NCBI GenBank assembly: GCA_963721005.1
Contig: CAVRHR010000004.1
Coordinates: forward strand, 186,001-250,000
Reading direction: 5' to 3'
Source of the DNA: VAZQ01 sp963721005
GTDB taxonomy: Bacteria > Pseudomonadota > Alphaproteobacteria > Rhizobiales > Xanthobacteraceae
Length of the DNA: 64,000 bases
This document shows positions 53,749-62,459 of this stretch, piece by piece. Numbering within the stretch: the first letter of the stretch is position 1; each line of letters begins with the position of its first letter. Below the pieces are notes generated by a model, which was not told the origin of the DNA, did not search any database, and was given only the letters and a program-made list of their open reading frames with translations. A program made the translations under genes and the position numbers.

Positions 53749-54501
53749 TCACTCTCCCTCGTGCTGGGCCACGCGCCGCCTGTGGGCGGGCGCGGGCTGA
53801 AAATCCTTGGGCCGGCGCGATGCACGCGCGGCATTGCGGCGCCCGCGATGCGGACGATCGATCTCGTCCGGATGGGGCGCTTGCGGCAGCTCGGCTTCGT
53901 CGTCGTGGACGAGCGGGTCGCCGAGCCCGCGCGCGCGCTCCGCCGCCTTGCCGCGCCGGAGCGATTCCGCCACCAGGGCATCGGTGAGGACCAGCCGGGC
54001 CTCGGTCACGTCGGCGATCGGCAGCAGCACATCGACGGCTTCGCCGGCTGCGGCATCTTCGCGCCGGACGTGGGCGGCATCGCCTTGCGTGCCCAGGAGC
54101 GTGCCCCGGAAGCGTCGGCGTCCGGCGGTCGAGACCGCCATCTCCACCTTGACCTGATGGCCGGCAAACCGCTCGAAATCCGAACGGCGCACCAGCGGGC
54201 GGTCGATGCCGGGGGATGAAATCTCCAGCCGGTAGGCCTGCGCGACCGGATCGGCGACGTCCAGGACCGGAGATAATGCGCGCGATATAGCCTCGCAATC
54301 GTCGATCGTCAGGGTCCCGTCCGCCCGCTCCGCCATGATCTGGACGGTGCAGCCGGAGAGTCCGGAAATCCGCACCCGCACCAGCCGGAAACCCAATCCG
54401 GCGATCACCGGCTCGACGAGCACGGCCAGCCGCGCCGCGACGCCTTCCTCCAGGATCAGGCGGGCTTCGGAAAATGCTTGCGGGTCGGTAATTTCGGTCA
54501 T
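53749..54501 (-). CDS. rimP: Ribosome maturation factor RimP
   Basis: 250 residues. RimP assists 30S maturation. The core is AARLAVLVEPVIAGLGFRLV, LTIDDCEAISRALSPVLDVA, and YRLEISSPGIDRPLVRRSDF, all diagnostic. The C-terminal 60 or so residues are a basic and acidic extension common in rhizobia. It opens the long translation operon; 107 bases upstream of its start is an intrinsic terminator with a leader RNA. Confidence 0.95.
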   Translation of the reverse strand: MTEITDPQAFSEARLILEEGVAARLAVLVEPVIAGLGFRLVRVRISGLSGCTVQIMAERADGTLTIDDCEAISRALSPVLDVADPVAQAYRLEISSPGIDRPLVRRSDFERFAGHQVKVEMAVSTAGRRRFRGTLLGTQGDAAHVRREDAAAGEAVDVLLPIADVTEARLVLTDALVAESLRRGKAAERARGLGDPLVHDDEAELPQAPHPDEIDRPHRGRRNAARASRRPKDFQPAPAHRRRVAQHEGE

Positions 54502-54607
54502 CCGTTCGTTGATCCGCCGCTACCTACTTTGATGTCGCCACTTTGATGTCGTCGAATGGTGTCATTCCCGGGCGTGCGACCGGCCCTCCGGGGCGGATCG
54601 CGGTAAC

Positions 54608-54640
54608 AAAAAAGAGCGGGCCCCGGGAGGAACCCACTCT
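54608..54640 (-). terminator. Intrinsic terminator of the leader RNA
   Basis: Minus strand: GAGTGGG (54639-54633), a loop region, CCCGCTC (54620-54614) with one G-U pair, extended inward by CC/GG, followed by six T (54613-54608). It is a strong factor-independent terminator located 107 bases before the rimP start, oriented toward that operon. Confidence 0.8.
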
Positions 54641-54655
54641 CAAAAACCGACCGGA

Positions 54656-54700
54656 TCAAATCCGACCGTTATGAGATGTCCACCATGGAAAAGCCGCCAT
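54656..54700 (-). CDS. Candidate leader peptide with tandem tryptophan codons
   Basis: Fourteen residues, MAAFPWWTSHNGRI, then TGA. Two consecutive UGG codons lie at positions 6 and 7, and the stop is 16 bases before the terminator stem. No Shine-Dalgarno site is seen; with the predicted start site it would be nearly leaderless, as described for trpL in Sinorhizobium. Downstream context is ribosome and transcription genes, not tryptophan synthesis, so the assignment is tentative. Confidence 0.45.
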   Translation of the reverse strand: MAAFPWWTSHNGRI

Positions 54701-54713
54701 GGCAGACACGGCA

Positions 54714-54741
54714 AATATAGCGATTTTACCGGCGCGTGCAA
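54714..54741 (-). promoter_or_regulatory. Candidate sigma-70 promoter of the leader RNA
   Basis: Minus strand TTGCAC (54741-54736), a 16-base spacer, and TATATT (54719-54714). The -35 matches five of six consensus positions and the -10 also matches well. It would start RNA near 54707. Confidence 0.55.
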
Positions 54742-55047
54742 GCCGGTCCGGGGCAGACATTTTTCGCGCAAGCCATGTCCGCACCCCGACATGATTGCGA
54801 CAAATTGCGAGCAAACGCGATGTTTTTACCTGTCGATGAGGCGGGATCGGCTTTGCGGCCGGCGTTCCCCGGCAATGGGGAGCCGGATCCGGACGGAAAA
54901 CGCGCCAGAACAGCAAGCGGGCGGCGCGTCGTCGCGGCCGGGCGCAACCAGTGGGCTGCGAACTAACCGTTCCTTCAAATTCCCTAAATAGGGTTCAATG
55001 CTCACTTGGGAAAGCTTTTTCCGCGTCGGTTGCGTAGGTTTGCACAA

Positions 55048-56172
55048 ATGTCGGCTGCGCCATCCCTCATTCCCGAATTGGAAGACATCGTCCAGCACGG
55101 CTCGCCGCGGCGCCGGGAGCAGGCGCTTCGGCGCATCACCGCCTTGTTCCTCGACGGCGCCACCCTGTTCAACGAGGATCATGTCAAGCTGTTCGACGAC
55201 GTCTTCAATCGTCTCATCGACGAGATCGAAACGAAGGCCCGCGCGGAGCTGTCTCATCGCTTGGCGCCGCTCGGCAACGCGCCCGGCGAGGTGATCTCCC
55301 GGCTGGCCCGGGATGACGATATCCTGGTGGCGGGTCCGGTGCTGCGGCAGTCCCGCCGGCTGGCCGAGACCGATCTGGTGGAGATCGCCGAGACCAAGAG
55401 CCAGGCCCATCTGCTCGCCATCTCGGGCCGTTCCGGCATCGCCCAGACGGTGACCAACGTGCTGGTGCGCCGGGGCGATCGCGAGGTGGCGCGCAGCGTC
55501 GCCGAGAACCGCAGCGCGCTCCTCTCCGACGACAGCTTCACGGTCCTGGTGGAGCGCGCCGAGGGCGACGACGTGCTGGCCGAGCGGGTCGGACAGCGGC
55601 CTGAGATTCCCCCGCCGCTGTTCCGCGCGCTCCTGCTCAAGGCGACCGCGGTGGTGCAGCAGCGGCTGTTTGCGTCGGCGACGCCGGAAATCCAGATCGA
55701 GATACGCAACGTGCTGGCGCGCGTCTCCAAGGAGATCGGCACCAAGGCGGCGCCCCGCGACTTCAGCGCGGCGCGGCGCACCGTTGCGGGCCTGCGGCAG
55801 CGCGGCCAGCTCGACGAAGGGCAAATCGTCGAGTTCGCCAAGGCCGAGCAATACGAGGAGATGATCGCCGGGCTGGCCGATCTTTGCGCGGTCCCGATCG
55901 ACGTCGTGGACCGCCTGATGGGCGGCGAGCGGCCCGATCCGATCCTCATTCTGTGCAAGTCCGTCGGTTGGGGCTGGCCGACCGCGCGTGCCATCATCGG
56001 GGCGCGGCTGGGTCGCAAGGTCAATTCCAACCAGGGCCTCGATACCGCCTATTCCAATTTCGAGCGGTTGACCCCGGCCACCGCCGCGCGCGTCATCCGG
56101 TTCTGGCAAATGGGGCCGTTGAGCGCGCGCAAGCCCGAGGACGCGGTCCCGCCGCCGCGGGCCGACGGATAG
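55048..56172 (+). CDS. DUF2336 domain protein
   Basis: 374 residues, almost wholly alpha-helical, with repeats resembling HEAT-type helices: SRLARDDDILVAGPVLRQSR, LVEIAETKSQAHLLAISGRS, TVTNVLVRRGDREVARSVAE. This is the DUF2336 pattern, widespread in Alphaproteobacteria and without an established function. C-terminal residues GWGWPTARAIIGARLGRKVN followed by TAYSNFERLTPATAARVIRF are typical of the family. The ATG at 55048 (MSAAPSLIPELEDIVQHG) was preferred to 55006, which gives a basic unrelated leader. It is monocistronic, between the leader RNA region and trmB. Confidence 0.85.
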   Translation: MSAAPSLIPELEDIVQHGSPRRREQALRRITALFLDGATLFNEDHVKLFDDVFNRLIDEIETKARAELSHRLAPLGNAPGEVISRLARDDDILVAGPVLRQSRRLAETDLVEIAETKSQAHLLAISGRSGIAQTVTNVLVRRGDREVARSVAENRSALLSDDSFTVLVERAEGDDVLAERVGQRPEIPPPLFRALLLKATAVVQQRLFASATPEIQIEIRNVLARVSKEIGTKAAPRDFSAARRTVAGLRQRGQLDEGQIVEFAKAEQYEEMIAGLADLCAVPIDVVDRLMGGERPDPILILCKSVGWGWPTARAIIGARLGRKVNSNQGLDTAYSNFERLTPATAARVIRFWQMGPLSARKPEDAVPPPRADG

Positions 56173-56190
56173 GGCAAGGCGAAAGTCGGC

Positions 56191-56880
56191 TCACCGGCGC
56201 CGGAAAATCAGGTAGCATGAGTGGCGATCCGCGCGTTTGGCCTTGGCCTCGTAGCGGGTGCCGGTAAATCCCGGCCACGGCAGCCGCCAATCGTCGGCCT
56301 GCTCGGCGGTCCAAGTGAGGTCGGGCGAGCGCAGCCCGCGCTCGAGCGTCCAGGCCGCATAGTCCGCAATGTCGGTCACGAAGCGGAACTCCCCCCCCGG
56401 CCGCAGCACGCGCGCGATCTCGCAAAGGCTCGCATCTTGCACGAAGCGCCGTTTCCAGTGCCGGCGCTTGGGCCACGGATCCGGATAGGCCAGATCGACG
56501 CCTGCGAGCGCGGCCGAGGGCAGCCACCCCAGCACCTGCGTGGCATCGCCGTGATGCAGCCGGATGTTGACGAGCGCGCGCGCCTGGATTCCGGACAGGG
56601 CCTTGGCCATGCCGTTGACGAAGGGCTCGATCCCGATGAAGCCGATTTGCGGCTGCCGCGCGGCTTCGGCCAGCAGGTATTCGCCGGCTCCGAAACCGAT
56701 CTCCATGCGGACGCAATCGACCCGGGCAGAGAACAGCCCGAGCAGCGCGCCGGGCGGGTTGCTCAGGTCGAGCGCCAGCCGCGGCAACAGGGTCGCCAGC
56801 AATCCGGCTTGGCGCGGTGTGAGCTTGTGGCCCTGCCGGCGGCCGAAAAAGGCACCGCGCGCGCTGCGGTCCTCATCCAT
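56191..56880 (-). CDS. trmB: tRNA (guanine(46)-N7)-methyltransferase
   Basis: 229 residues. SAM-dependent enzyme making m7G46 in tRNA variable loops. SAM-binding region VRMEIGFGAGEYLLAEAARQ; conserved IGFIGIEPFVNGMAKALSGI; LAYPDPWPKRRHWKRRFVQD is the family's PDPWPKxRHxKRR signature. It ends the praR-metK-trmB series, 64 bases after metK, and is convergent with the DUF2336 gene. Confidence 0.95.
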   Translation of the reverse strand: MDEDRSARGAFFGRRQGHKLTPRQAGLLATLLPRLALDLSNPPGALLGLFSARVDCVRMEIGFGAGEYLLAEAARQPQIGFIGIEPFVNGMAKALSGIQARALVNIRLHHGDATQVLGWLPSAALAGVDLAYPDPWPKRRHWKRRFVQDASLCEIARVLRPGGEFRFVTDIADYAAWTLERGLRSPDLTWTAEQADDWRLPWPGFTGTRYEAKAKRADRHSCYLIFRRR

Positions 56881-56944
56881 CGTGGGAATTCCGTTGCGCC
56901 GCCGCGTCGGTGCCGGCGCGCCCCGCGCTGCGCATGACGGCCGG

Positions 56945-58219
56945 CTATTTCAGGGCCCGGCGCAGCGCGTCGGCGAGGTCGGTCCGCTCCCAGGAGAAGC
57001 CGCCGTCCTTCTCGGGCGCCCGGCCGAAATGCCCATAGGCGGCGGTGCGGCGATAGATCGGCCGGCTGAGCTTGAGGGCGCGACGGATGTTGGTCGGCCG
57101 CAACGGAAATATTTCCGGCAGCACTTTCTGCAGCTTGGCCTCGTCGACCTTGCCGGTGCCGTGGGTGTCCACCAAGAGCGACATCGGATCCGCGACCCCG
57201 ATCGCATAGGCGATCTGGATGGTGCAGCGCTCGGCGAGGCCGGCCGCCACCACGTTCTTGGCGAGATAGCGCGCCGCATAGGCGGCCGAGCGGTCGACCT
57301 TGGTCGGGTCCTTGCCCGAGAAGGCGCCGCCGCCGTGCGGCGCATAGCCGCCGTAGGTATCCACGATGATCTTGCGACCGGTCAGCCCGCAGTCGCCATC
57401 GGGTCCGCCGACCACGAAATTGCCGGTCGGATTGACCAGGAAGTCGGATGGCTTCTTCGGCATCCAGCCCTCCGGCAGCGCCAACTCCACGGTATCGGCG
57501 ATCAGCTCCTTGACCATGCCGGGGGTATATTTCTTGCCGTTGCGGGTCTGCGCATTGTGCTGGGTCGAGACCACGACCTTGGTGCAGCCGGTCGGCTGGC
57601 CTTTGACATATTGCACCGTCACCTGGCTCTTGGCGTCGGGCTGCAGGTCGAACAGCTGGCCGGAGCGCCGCTTGTCCGACAGCATCTTCAGGATGCGGTG
57701 GGCAAAGAAGATCGGCGCCGGCATGAACGAGTTCTTCTCGTAGACCTCGCTCTCGGTGCAGGCGAAGCCGAACATCATGCCTTGATCGCCCGCGCCTTCA
57801 TGCTCGCCGTCCTTCTTCTTCTTGGCGTCGACCCCCATGGCGATATCGGGCGACTGGCCGTGCAGCAGGATCTCGATCTCGGCCCCGTGATAGGAAAATC
57901 CTTCCTGATCGTAGCCGATCTCCTTCACGACATTGCGCGCGATCTGCGAGATCAGCTCGCGGTTGACCACTGCCTGGCTGCCGAACTTGCTGAACAGTGG
58001 CGATTGCCCGCGGCCCTCGCCGGCGATCACGATCTTGTTGGTGGTGGCGAGCGTCTCGCACCCCAGCCTGGTGTTCACCTTGCTGTCGTCGGCAATGCCC
58101 AGCTTGATGTCGTTCTCCAGGAAGGCATCGAGAACCGCGTCCGAGATCTGGTCGCAGACCTTGTCGGGATGCCCCTCGGAAACGGATTCGCTGGTAAACA
58201 GATAATTCGCGCGTGACAC
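56945..58219 (-). CDS. metK: S-adenosylmethionine synthetase
   Basis: 424 residues from a GTG at 58219 preceded by GGGGAGAGC. Makes SAM from methionine and ATP. Signatures: FTSESVSEGHPDKVCDQISD, GAGDQGMMFGFACTE, and GGGAFSGKDPTKVDRSAAYA. It is somewhat longer than enterobacterial MetK (about 384), as in other rhizobia. The 230-base upstream gap has a GGCGGCAACCGCC hairpin but no recognisable SAM riboswitch. It lies between the PraR-like regulator and trmB. Confidence 0.96.
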   Translation of the reverse strand: MSRANYLFTSESVSEGHPDKVCDQISDAVLDAFLENDIKLGIADDSKVNTRLGCETLATTNKIVIAGEGRGQSPLFSKFGSQAVVNRELISQIARNVVKEIGYDQEGFSYHGAEIEILLHGQSPDIAMGVDAKKKKDGEHEGAGDQGMMFGFACTESEVYEKNSFMPAPIFFAHRILKMLSDKRRSGQLFDLQPDAKSQVTVQYVKGQPTGCTKVVVSTQHNAQTRNGKKYTPGMVKELIADTVELALPEGWMPKKPSDFLVNPTGNFVVGGPDGDCGLTGRKIIVDTYGGYAPHGGGAFSGKDPTKVDRSAAYAARYLAKNVVAAGLAERCTIQIAYAIGVADPMSLLVDTHGTGKVDEAKLQKVLPEIFPLRPTNIRRALKLSRPIYRRTAAYGHFGRAPEKDGGFSWERTDLADALRRALK

Positions 58220-58449
58220 TTTGGAGCTCTCCCCGTTGCCCGAGCACGCCCGCGTTTGGAAGGTCGGCCGGCTCATCCGCAGGCCGTGTTTCTTGCAGCG
58301 TCCAGGAGCGCGGTCAAGATCGAGATGGTGCGGGCGAATGCGGCCGAGGCCGGCCGGACGCTCCCTGGCTCCGTTGGCGCATCGTTACCGCCCTGCGGAT
58401 AGCGGTTTGCCGCCTTGGCGGTTGCCGCCAATCGGGCGGGCCGCGATCC

Positions 58450-58857
58450 TCATTCCGCCCGCCCGGCGATCTCCTCGACCAGATCGACGATGCGACGCCG
58501 TAGCTTGGGCTCCTTGATCTCCATGAACGCCTTGGTGAGGGCGAGCCCGTCGGAGGTGGCGAGGAAGTCCGACACGTAGGTCGGGGACGGGGCCTCGCTC
58601 ATGTTGTCGTCCTGTTGCGGATGGAAGGTCGGTGCGCCCTCGAAGAAGAACGCCACCGGTACCTGCAGGATCTGGGAAATCTGCTGCAATCGGCTGGCCC
58701 CAATGCGATTGGTCCCCTTCTCGTATTTCTGCACCTGCTGGAACGTGAGCCCGAGTGCGCCGCCGAGCTTCTCCTGGCTCATCGACAGCATCATCCGGCG
58801 CATGCGCACACGGCTGCCCACGTGCTTGTCGATGGGATTCGGAGTCTTTTTCACCAT
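58450..58857 (-). CDS. XRE family regulator, PraR/PhrR-like
   Basis: 135 residues. The helix-turn-helix is HVGSRVRMRRMMLSMSQEKL followed by ALGLTFQQVQKYEKGTNRIG and ASRLQQISQILQVPVAFFFE. This matches closely the PraR/PhrR regulators of Rhizobium, Sinorhizobium and Azorhizobium, which affect quorum sensing, biofilm and acid response. The C-terminal region LATSDGLALTKAFMEIKEPK with RRRIVDLVEEIAG is also conserved. The lnt-praR-metK order is the rhizobial one. The start MVKKTPNPIDKHVG has GGAGAAGGTT just upstream. Confidence 0.85.
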   Translation of the reverse strand: MVKKTPNPIDKHVGSRVRMRRMMLSMSQEKLGGALGLTFQQVQKYEKGTNRIGASRLQQISQILQVPVAFFFEGAPTFHPQQDDNMSEAPSPTYVSDFLATSDGLALTKAFMEIKEPKLRRRIVDLVEEIAGRAE

Positions 58858-59097
58858 AACCTTCTCCTATGGGACATCGATCGAGCGTATGGGGTCCCAA
58901 CAATATTTATGTCAAGTGCGGAAGGCCTTGGGTATGTGGCGTTTTCGCGGCCGGTCGACGTGACGCTGGCGCCCCTGGAACCGCCACAGGTGTAAATACT
59001 GCTGATCCGCGTTAATTTCGACGCAAGAGCCCCTGGCAGGTTCACGGCTCCACAGAAGATTTTTTTGCCAAAGCTGCGAAATATAGAGAATTTATGC

Positions 59098-60711
59098 TTA
59101 ACGGACCGGAGCGGTTTCGCCCGGCGCGGGCCGGCGGCGGCGCAGCGCCAGAACGGTCGCCAGCGCGAGCACAAGCCCGGTCGGGAGATCACCCATGCGG
59201 GCGTAGGGGGTGAGCGGTGCCGGCTGCGGCAACCTCGCATCCAGCACTCCCTCGGTCCCCAAAGGCAGCGAATCGATGACACGGCCAAACGGATCGACCA
59301 CCGCCGAAATGCCGGTATTGGCGGCCCGCACCAGCGGCAGCCCCTGCTCGATGGCGCGCAGGCGGGCCTGCTGGAGATGCTGGTAGGGACCGGGACTGGC
59401 CCCGAACCAGCCGTCATTGGTGAGATTGACCATCCAGCCGGGCCGCTCGCCGCGCGGCACCGCTTCCGGAAATATGATCTCGTAGCAAATGAGCGGCAGC
59501 ACATCGGGCGCCCGCGGCACGTTCAGGACGCGGCGCCGGTCGCCCGGGATGAAGCCACCCCGCATATTGGCGATCTGGCGCAGACCGAGCTCTTCGAGAA
59601 AGTCCTGGAACGGCAGGTATTCGCCGAAGGGGACCAGGTGGACCTTGTCGTAGACCGACAGGATCGAGCCGCCATGATCGATGACGTAGACCGAATTGTA
59701 GGCGCGCGTGACCGCGGCCTCGGGAACGCCTTCGGGTGCCCGTACCGCGCCGGTGATCAGCACGGTGCCGGCCGGCAGGAGCGCAGCGATCTGCGCCAGC
59801 GCTTCGGCATCGCGTGTCAAAAAGAACGGGAACGCCGATTCCGGCCAGATCAGATGGGTGACGTCGCGGATGCCGGTCGAGCGCGGTCCGCTGGCGCGGT
59901 CCGAGAGCGCCAGGTAGCGGCTCATCACCTGTGCGCGCTGGGAGAAGTTGAATTTCTCGTCCTGCTGCAGATTGGGCTGCATGATGCGCAGCCGCACGTC
60001 ATCCACATAGGCGGTGGGGTGCTCGCGCAGCCGGAGCGCGCCGTAGGCAGCGAGGCCGATGAGCAGGATCGCGCTCGCCGCGGGCGCGAGCCAGGGCTTC
60101 TTGGTGTCGGTGCGCTCGTCCGCCAGCACGGCCGGACTGGCATAGACCGCGACCGCCACGAAGGTCAGGCCCCAGATGCCGAAGAGCGCGGCGCTCTGCG
60201 CCAATGGCAGCGGCGAGGTCAGCGCGTATCCGAAGGCGTTCCAGGGAAAGCCGGTGAGCACATGTCCGCGCAGCCATTCCGAGACCGTGAGCCCCACCGC
60301 GAGCGCCAGGACGCGGCTCGGCCCGCGCCCCCACATCCAGCGCGCCAGCCCGGTCCCTAATGCGGTGAACAGCGCGAGCCCGGCCGGCAGCGCCACCACG
60401 GCGAATGGCAACAGCCAGCCAAAGGTCTTGGCATCGACCAGCAGCGCGTTGCCGATCCAGTAGAGGCCGACCACGAAATAACCGAAGCCGAACCACCAGC
60501 CGGCGCCCGCTGCCGCCAGCGCGCCGCCCAGACGGCCAGCGGCCGACCCGTCGATCAGCCAGACCAGGATCGGGAACGTCAGGAATGGGGCCGGCCAGAA
60601 ATTCAGCGGCGCGAGCGCGAGCGTCGAGACCGCGCCGGCGAGAAACGCCACCAGGATGCGCCGCCATCCCCACGCCAGCATGATCCAATGAGCGAGGGGG
60701 GCGAGCTTCAC
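59098..60711 (-). CDS. lnt: Apolipoprotein N-acyltransferase
   Basis: 537 residues. Inner-membrane enzyme adding the third acyl chain to lipoproteins. Several N-terminal membrane helices (for example RILVAFLAGAVSTLALAPLN and FGYFVVGLYWIGNALLV) are followed by a nitrilase-like periplasmic domain. Its catalytic triad positions are Glu in LIWPESAFPFFL, Lys in SVYDKVHLVPFGEYLPF, and Cys near residue 405 in LPLICYEIIFPEA. The start overlaps the corC-like stop by four bases, so the two are coupled. Confidence 0.95.
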   Translation of the reverse strand: MKLAPLAHWIMLAWGWRRILVAFLAGAVSTLALAPLNFWPAPFLTFPILVWLIDGSAAGRLGGALAAAGAGWWFGFGYFVVGLYWIGNALLVDAKTFGWLLPFAVVALPAGLALFTALGTGLARWMWGRGPSRVLALAVGLTVSEWLRGHVLTGFPWNAFGYALTSPLPLAQSAALFGIWGLTFVAVAVYASPAVLADERTDTKKPWLAPAASAILLIGLAAYGALRLREHPTAYVDDVRLRIMQPNLQQDEKFNFSQRAQVMSRYLALSDRASGPRSTGIRDVTHLIWPESAFPFFLTRDAEALAQIAALLPAGTVLITGAVRAPEGVPEAAVTRAYNSVYVIDHGGSILSVYDKVHLVPFGEYLPFQDFLEELGLRQIANMRGGFIPGDRRRVLNVPRAPDVLPLICYEIIFPEAVPRGERPGWMVNLTNDGWFGASPGPYQHLQQARLRAIEQGLPLVRAANTGISAVVDPFGRVIDSLPLGTEGVLDARLPQPAPLTPYARMGDLPTGLVLALATVLALRRRRPAPGETAPVR

Positions 60712-61871
60712 GGTCGGGGCGGCGTCTTCGAGCTGCTGGGGTCGGGGGGCGGCTTGATCGCGGCGTCACGGGTCGCCGGCGCATCGCCCGGCGCTGCCGG
60801 CGCCGCGGCGGCGTCGGCCGGCCGGCGCGGGCTTTCGCTGCGGCGGCCGTTGTGCCGGTCCGCCGAGAGATAGATCCGCAGCTTCTTGACGCGGCGCGGA
60901 TCGGCGTCGAGCACCTCGATCTCGAACGGGCCGGGACCCGGCACCAGCTCGCCGCGCACCGGCACGCGGCCGATGCGGGTGGCGATGTAGCCGGCGAGGG
61001 TATCCACCTCGTTGGCGATCTCACCGACGTCGAAGTCCGGCCCGACCGTGGCGGTGACGTCCTCGAGCTGGGCGCGCGCGTCGGCCAGGAAAGAGCCGTC
61101 GGTCTGGCGCACCACGTTGGGCCGCTCGTCCTCGTCGTGCTCGTCCTCGATCTCGCCGACGATCTCCTCCACGATGTCCTCGATCGAGACCACCCCGTCG
61201 GCGCCGCCGTATTCGTCGATCACCAGGGCCAGATGGATGCGGCTGGTCTGCATGCGCGCCAACAGGTCCATCGCCGGCATCGACGGCGGCACGAACAGCA
61301 TCTCGCGAATGAGCTTGGCGGCGGACAGCGGCATCGACAGATCGACCGCCTTGAGGTCGAGATTGGCGGCCGGGAGTTTCTTGCGGCGCGGCTTGCCGGT
61401 GGGGCGCACTTCCGCGCGTGCCGTCATGAACGCCATCAGGTCGCGGATGTGGACCATGCCGACGGCGTCGTCGAGCATCTCGTCATAGACCACCAGGCGC
61501 GAATGGCCGGCGCTGGCGAACACCTTCATGAGCTCGCCCAGCGCGATCTCCTGCTTGACCGCGATGATGTCGGCGCGCGGCACCATGACGTCCACGACCC
61601 GCCGCTCGCGCAGGCCGAGGATGTTCTGCAGCATGACGCTTTCTTTGGGCGAGAAACCGGTCTCGCCCGCCCCCGCCTTGAGCACGTCCGAAAGGTTGGC
61701 CCGGATCGAGCCGGCGTTCCATCCGAAGAAAATCCGCAACGCCCACACCAGCCAGCCTTCGCGGCGCTCGTGCGGCACCACGCCGCTGCGGGGGATCGGC
61801 ACCGGAAGATTGCGCCCCTCGTTGGCCGGACCGGGCGCCTCGGGCGAACCGGATTGATCTTGCTCGGGCAT
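60708..61871 (-). CDS. corC: CBS-domain protein of the CorC/HlyC family
   Basis: 387 residues from the Met at 61871. CorC-like proteins support Mg/Co handling; this form lacks the DUF21 membrane domain and is cytosolic. Two CBS domains: VVDVMVPRADIIAVKQEIAL to LVVYDEMLDDAVGMVHIRDL and LIREMLFVPPSMPAMDLLAR to IVEEIVGEIEDEHDEDE. Then comes the CorC_HlyC domain with VDTLAGYIATRIGRVPVRGE, and a Ser/Pro/Ala-rich tail. The gene lies between ybeY and lnt as in most proteobacteria; a TTG at 61883 is an alternative start. Confidence 0.93.
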   Translation of the reverse strand: MPEQDQSGSPEAPGPANEGRNLPVPIPRSGVVPHERREGWLVWALRIFFGWNAGSIRANLSDVLKAGAGETGFSPKESVMLQNILGLRERRVVDVMVPRADIIAVKQEIALGELMKVFASAGHSRLVVYDEMLDDAVGMVHIRDLMAFMTARAEVRPTGKPRRKKLPAANLDLKAVDLSMPLSAAKLIREMLFVPPSMPAMDLLARMQTSRIHLALVIDEYGGADGVVSIEDIVEEIVGEIEDEHDEDERPNVVRQTDGSFLADARAQLEDVTATVGPDFDVGEIANEVDTLAGYIATRIGRVPVRGELVPGPGPFEIEVLDADPRRVKKLRIYLSADRHNGRRSESPRRPADAAAAPAAPGDAPATRDAAIKPPPDPSSSKTPPRP

Positions 61872-61883
61872 GGGGTTCAGCAA

Positions 61884-62459
61884 TCAGGCCTCGACATCGC
61901 GGGTGCGGTACGGGTTGGGCACATCGAGCCGCGCCAGCACCGCGATCTCGAGCGCCTCCATGGCCTCCGCCTCCGCATCGGCGGCGTGATCGTGGCCCAG
62001 CAAATGCAGAAATCCATGCACCGCCAGATGGGCGAGGTGGTGCCGAAACGGCCGGTGCTCGGCCAGCGCCTCGCGCGCCATGGTCTCGTAGGCGATCACG
62101 ATATCGCCGAGCAGCCGCGGGCGGGCCTGGCGCGCGTCGGCGCGCCGAGACCGGGAGGGCGCATTGGCCGGAAAGGAAAGCACATTGGTGGGCTGGTCCT
62201 TGCCGCGCCAGTCGCGGTTGAGGGCGCGGATCGCCGAATCATCGGTGAGCACGATAGCAAGCTCGCCGCCGCTTGTGGCCGCCATGGCGGCCGCCGCCCC
62301 GATGGCGCGCTCCAGCACCGCCTTGACGCCGGGTTGCGACTTCCAGAGCGGCGACTCCACCAGAATGTCGATGGCGGGCGCCGCCCGGGCTCGATGCAAG
62401 CGTACCGGGGGACGCGAGGGGCGCGGGCCCGCTTTGCGGTCCGGCGGTGGCCGGCTCAT
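61884..62459 (-). CDS. ybeY: Endoribonuclease YbeY
   Basis: 191 residues. Zinc-dependent rRNA maturation and ribosome quality-control nuclease. The metal site is HLAVHGFLHLLGHDHAADAE, with three His residues, and the family motif LNRDWRGKDQPTNVLSFPAN precedes it. The N-terminal 25 residues are basic and probably not part of the fold. The start overlaps the phoH stop by four bases (ATGA). Confidence 0.95.
   Translation of the reverse strand: MSRPPPDRKAGPRPSRPPVRLHRARAAPAIDILVESPLWKSQPGVKAVLERAIGAAAAMAATSGGELAIVLTDDSAIRALNRDWRGKDQPTNVLSFPANAPSRSRRADARQARPRLLGDIVIAYETMAREALAEHRPFRHHLAHLAVHGFLHLLGHDHAADAEAEAMEALEIAVLARLDVPNPYRTRDVEA

Larger units (their letters stand above)
54608..54707 (-). ncRNA. 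Candidate leader RNA / small RNA upstream of rimP
   Basis: A promoter-like pair is followed by about 100 bases with three possible stem-loops, the last one an intrinsic terminator. The first is CCATGG...CCATGG, the second CGGAT-TTG-ATCCG (about 54651-54664), the third the terminator. A 14-codon reading frame with tandem Trp codons begins about seven bases after the predicted start. The layout resembles a rhizobial trpL attenuator, which is short-leadered and releases a small RNA. The next gene downstream is rimP, not trpE, so it is either a free small RNA or an attenuator of the rimP-nusA-infB operon. No family was matched. Confidence 0.55.

Noticed and set aside
58220..58449. Possible SAM riboswitch upstream of metK
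   Set aside because: The gap contains a GGCGGCAACCGCC hairpin but none of the conserved sequence of SAM-II or SAM/SAH motifs that I could recognise.
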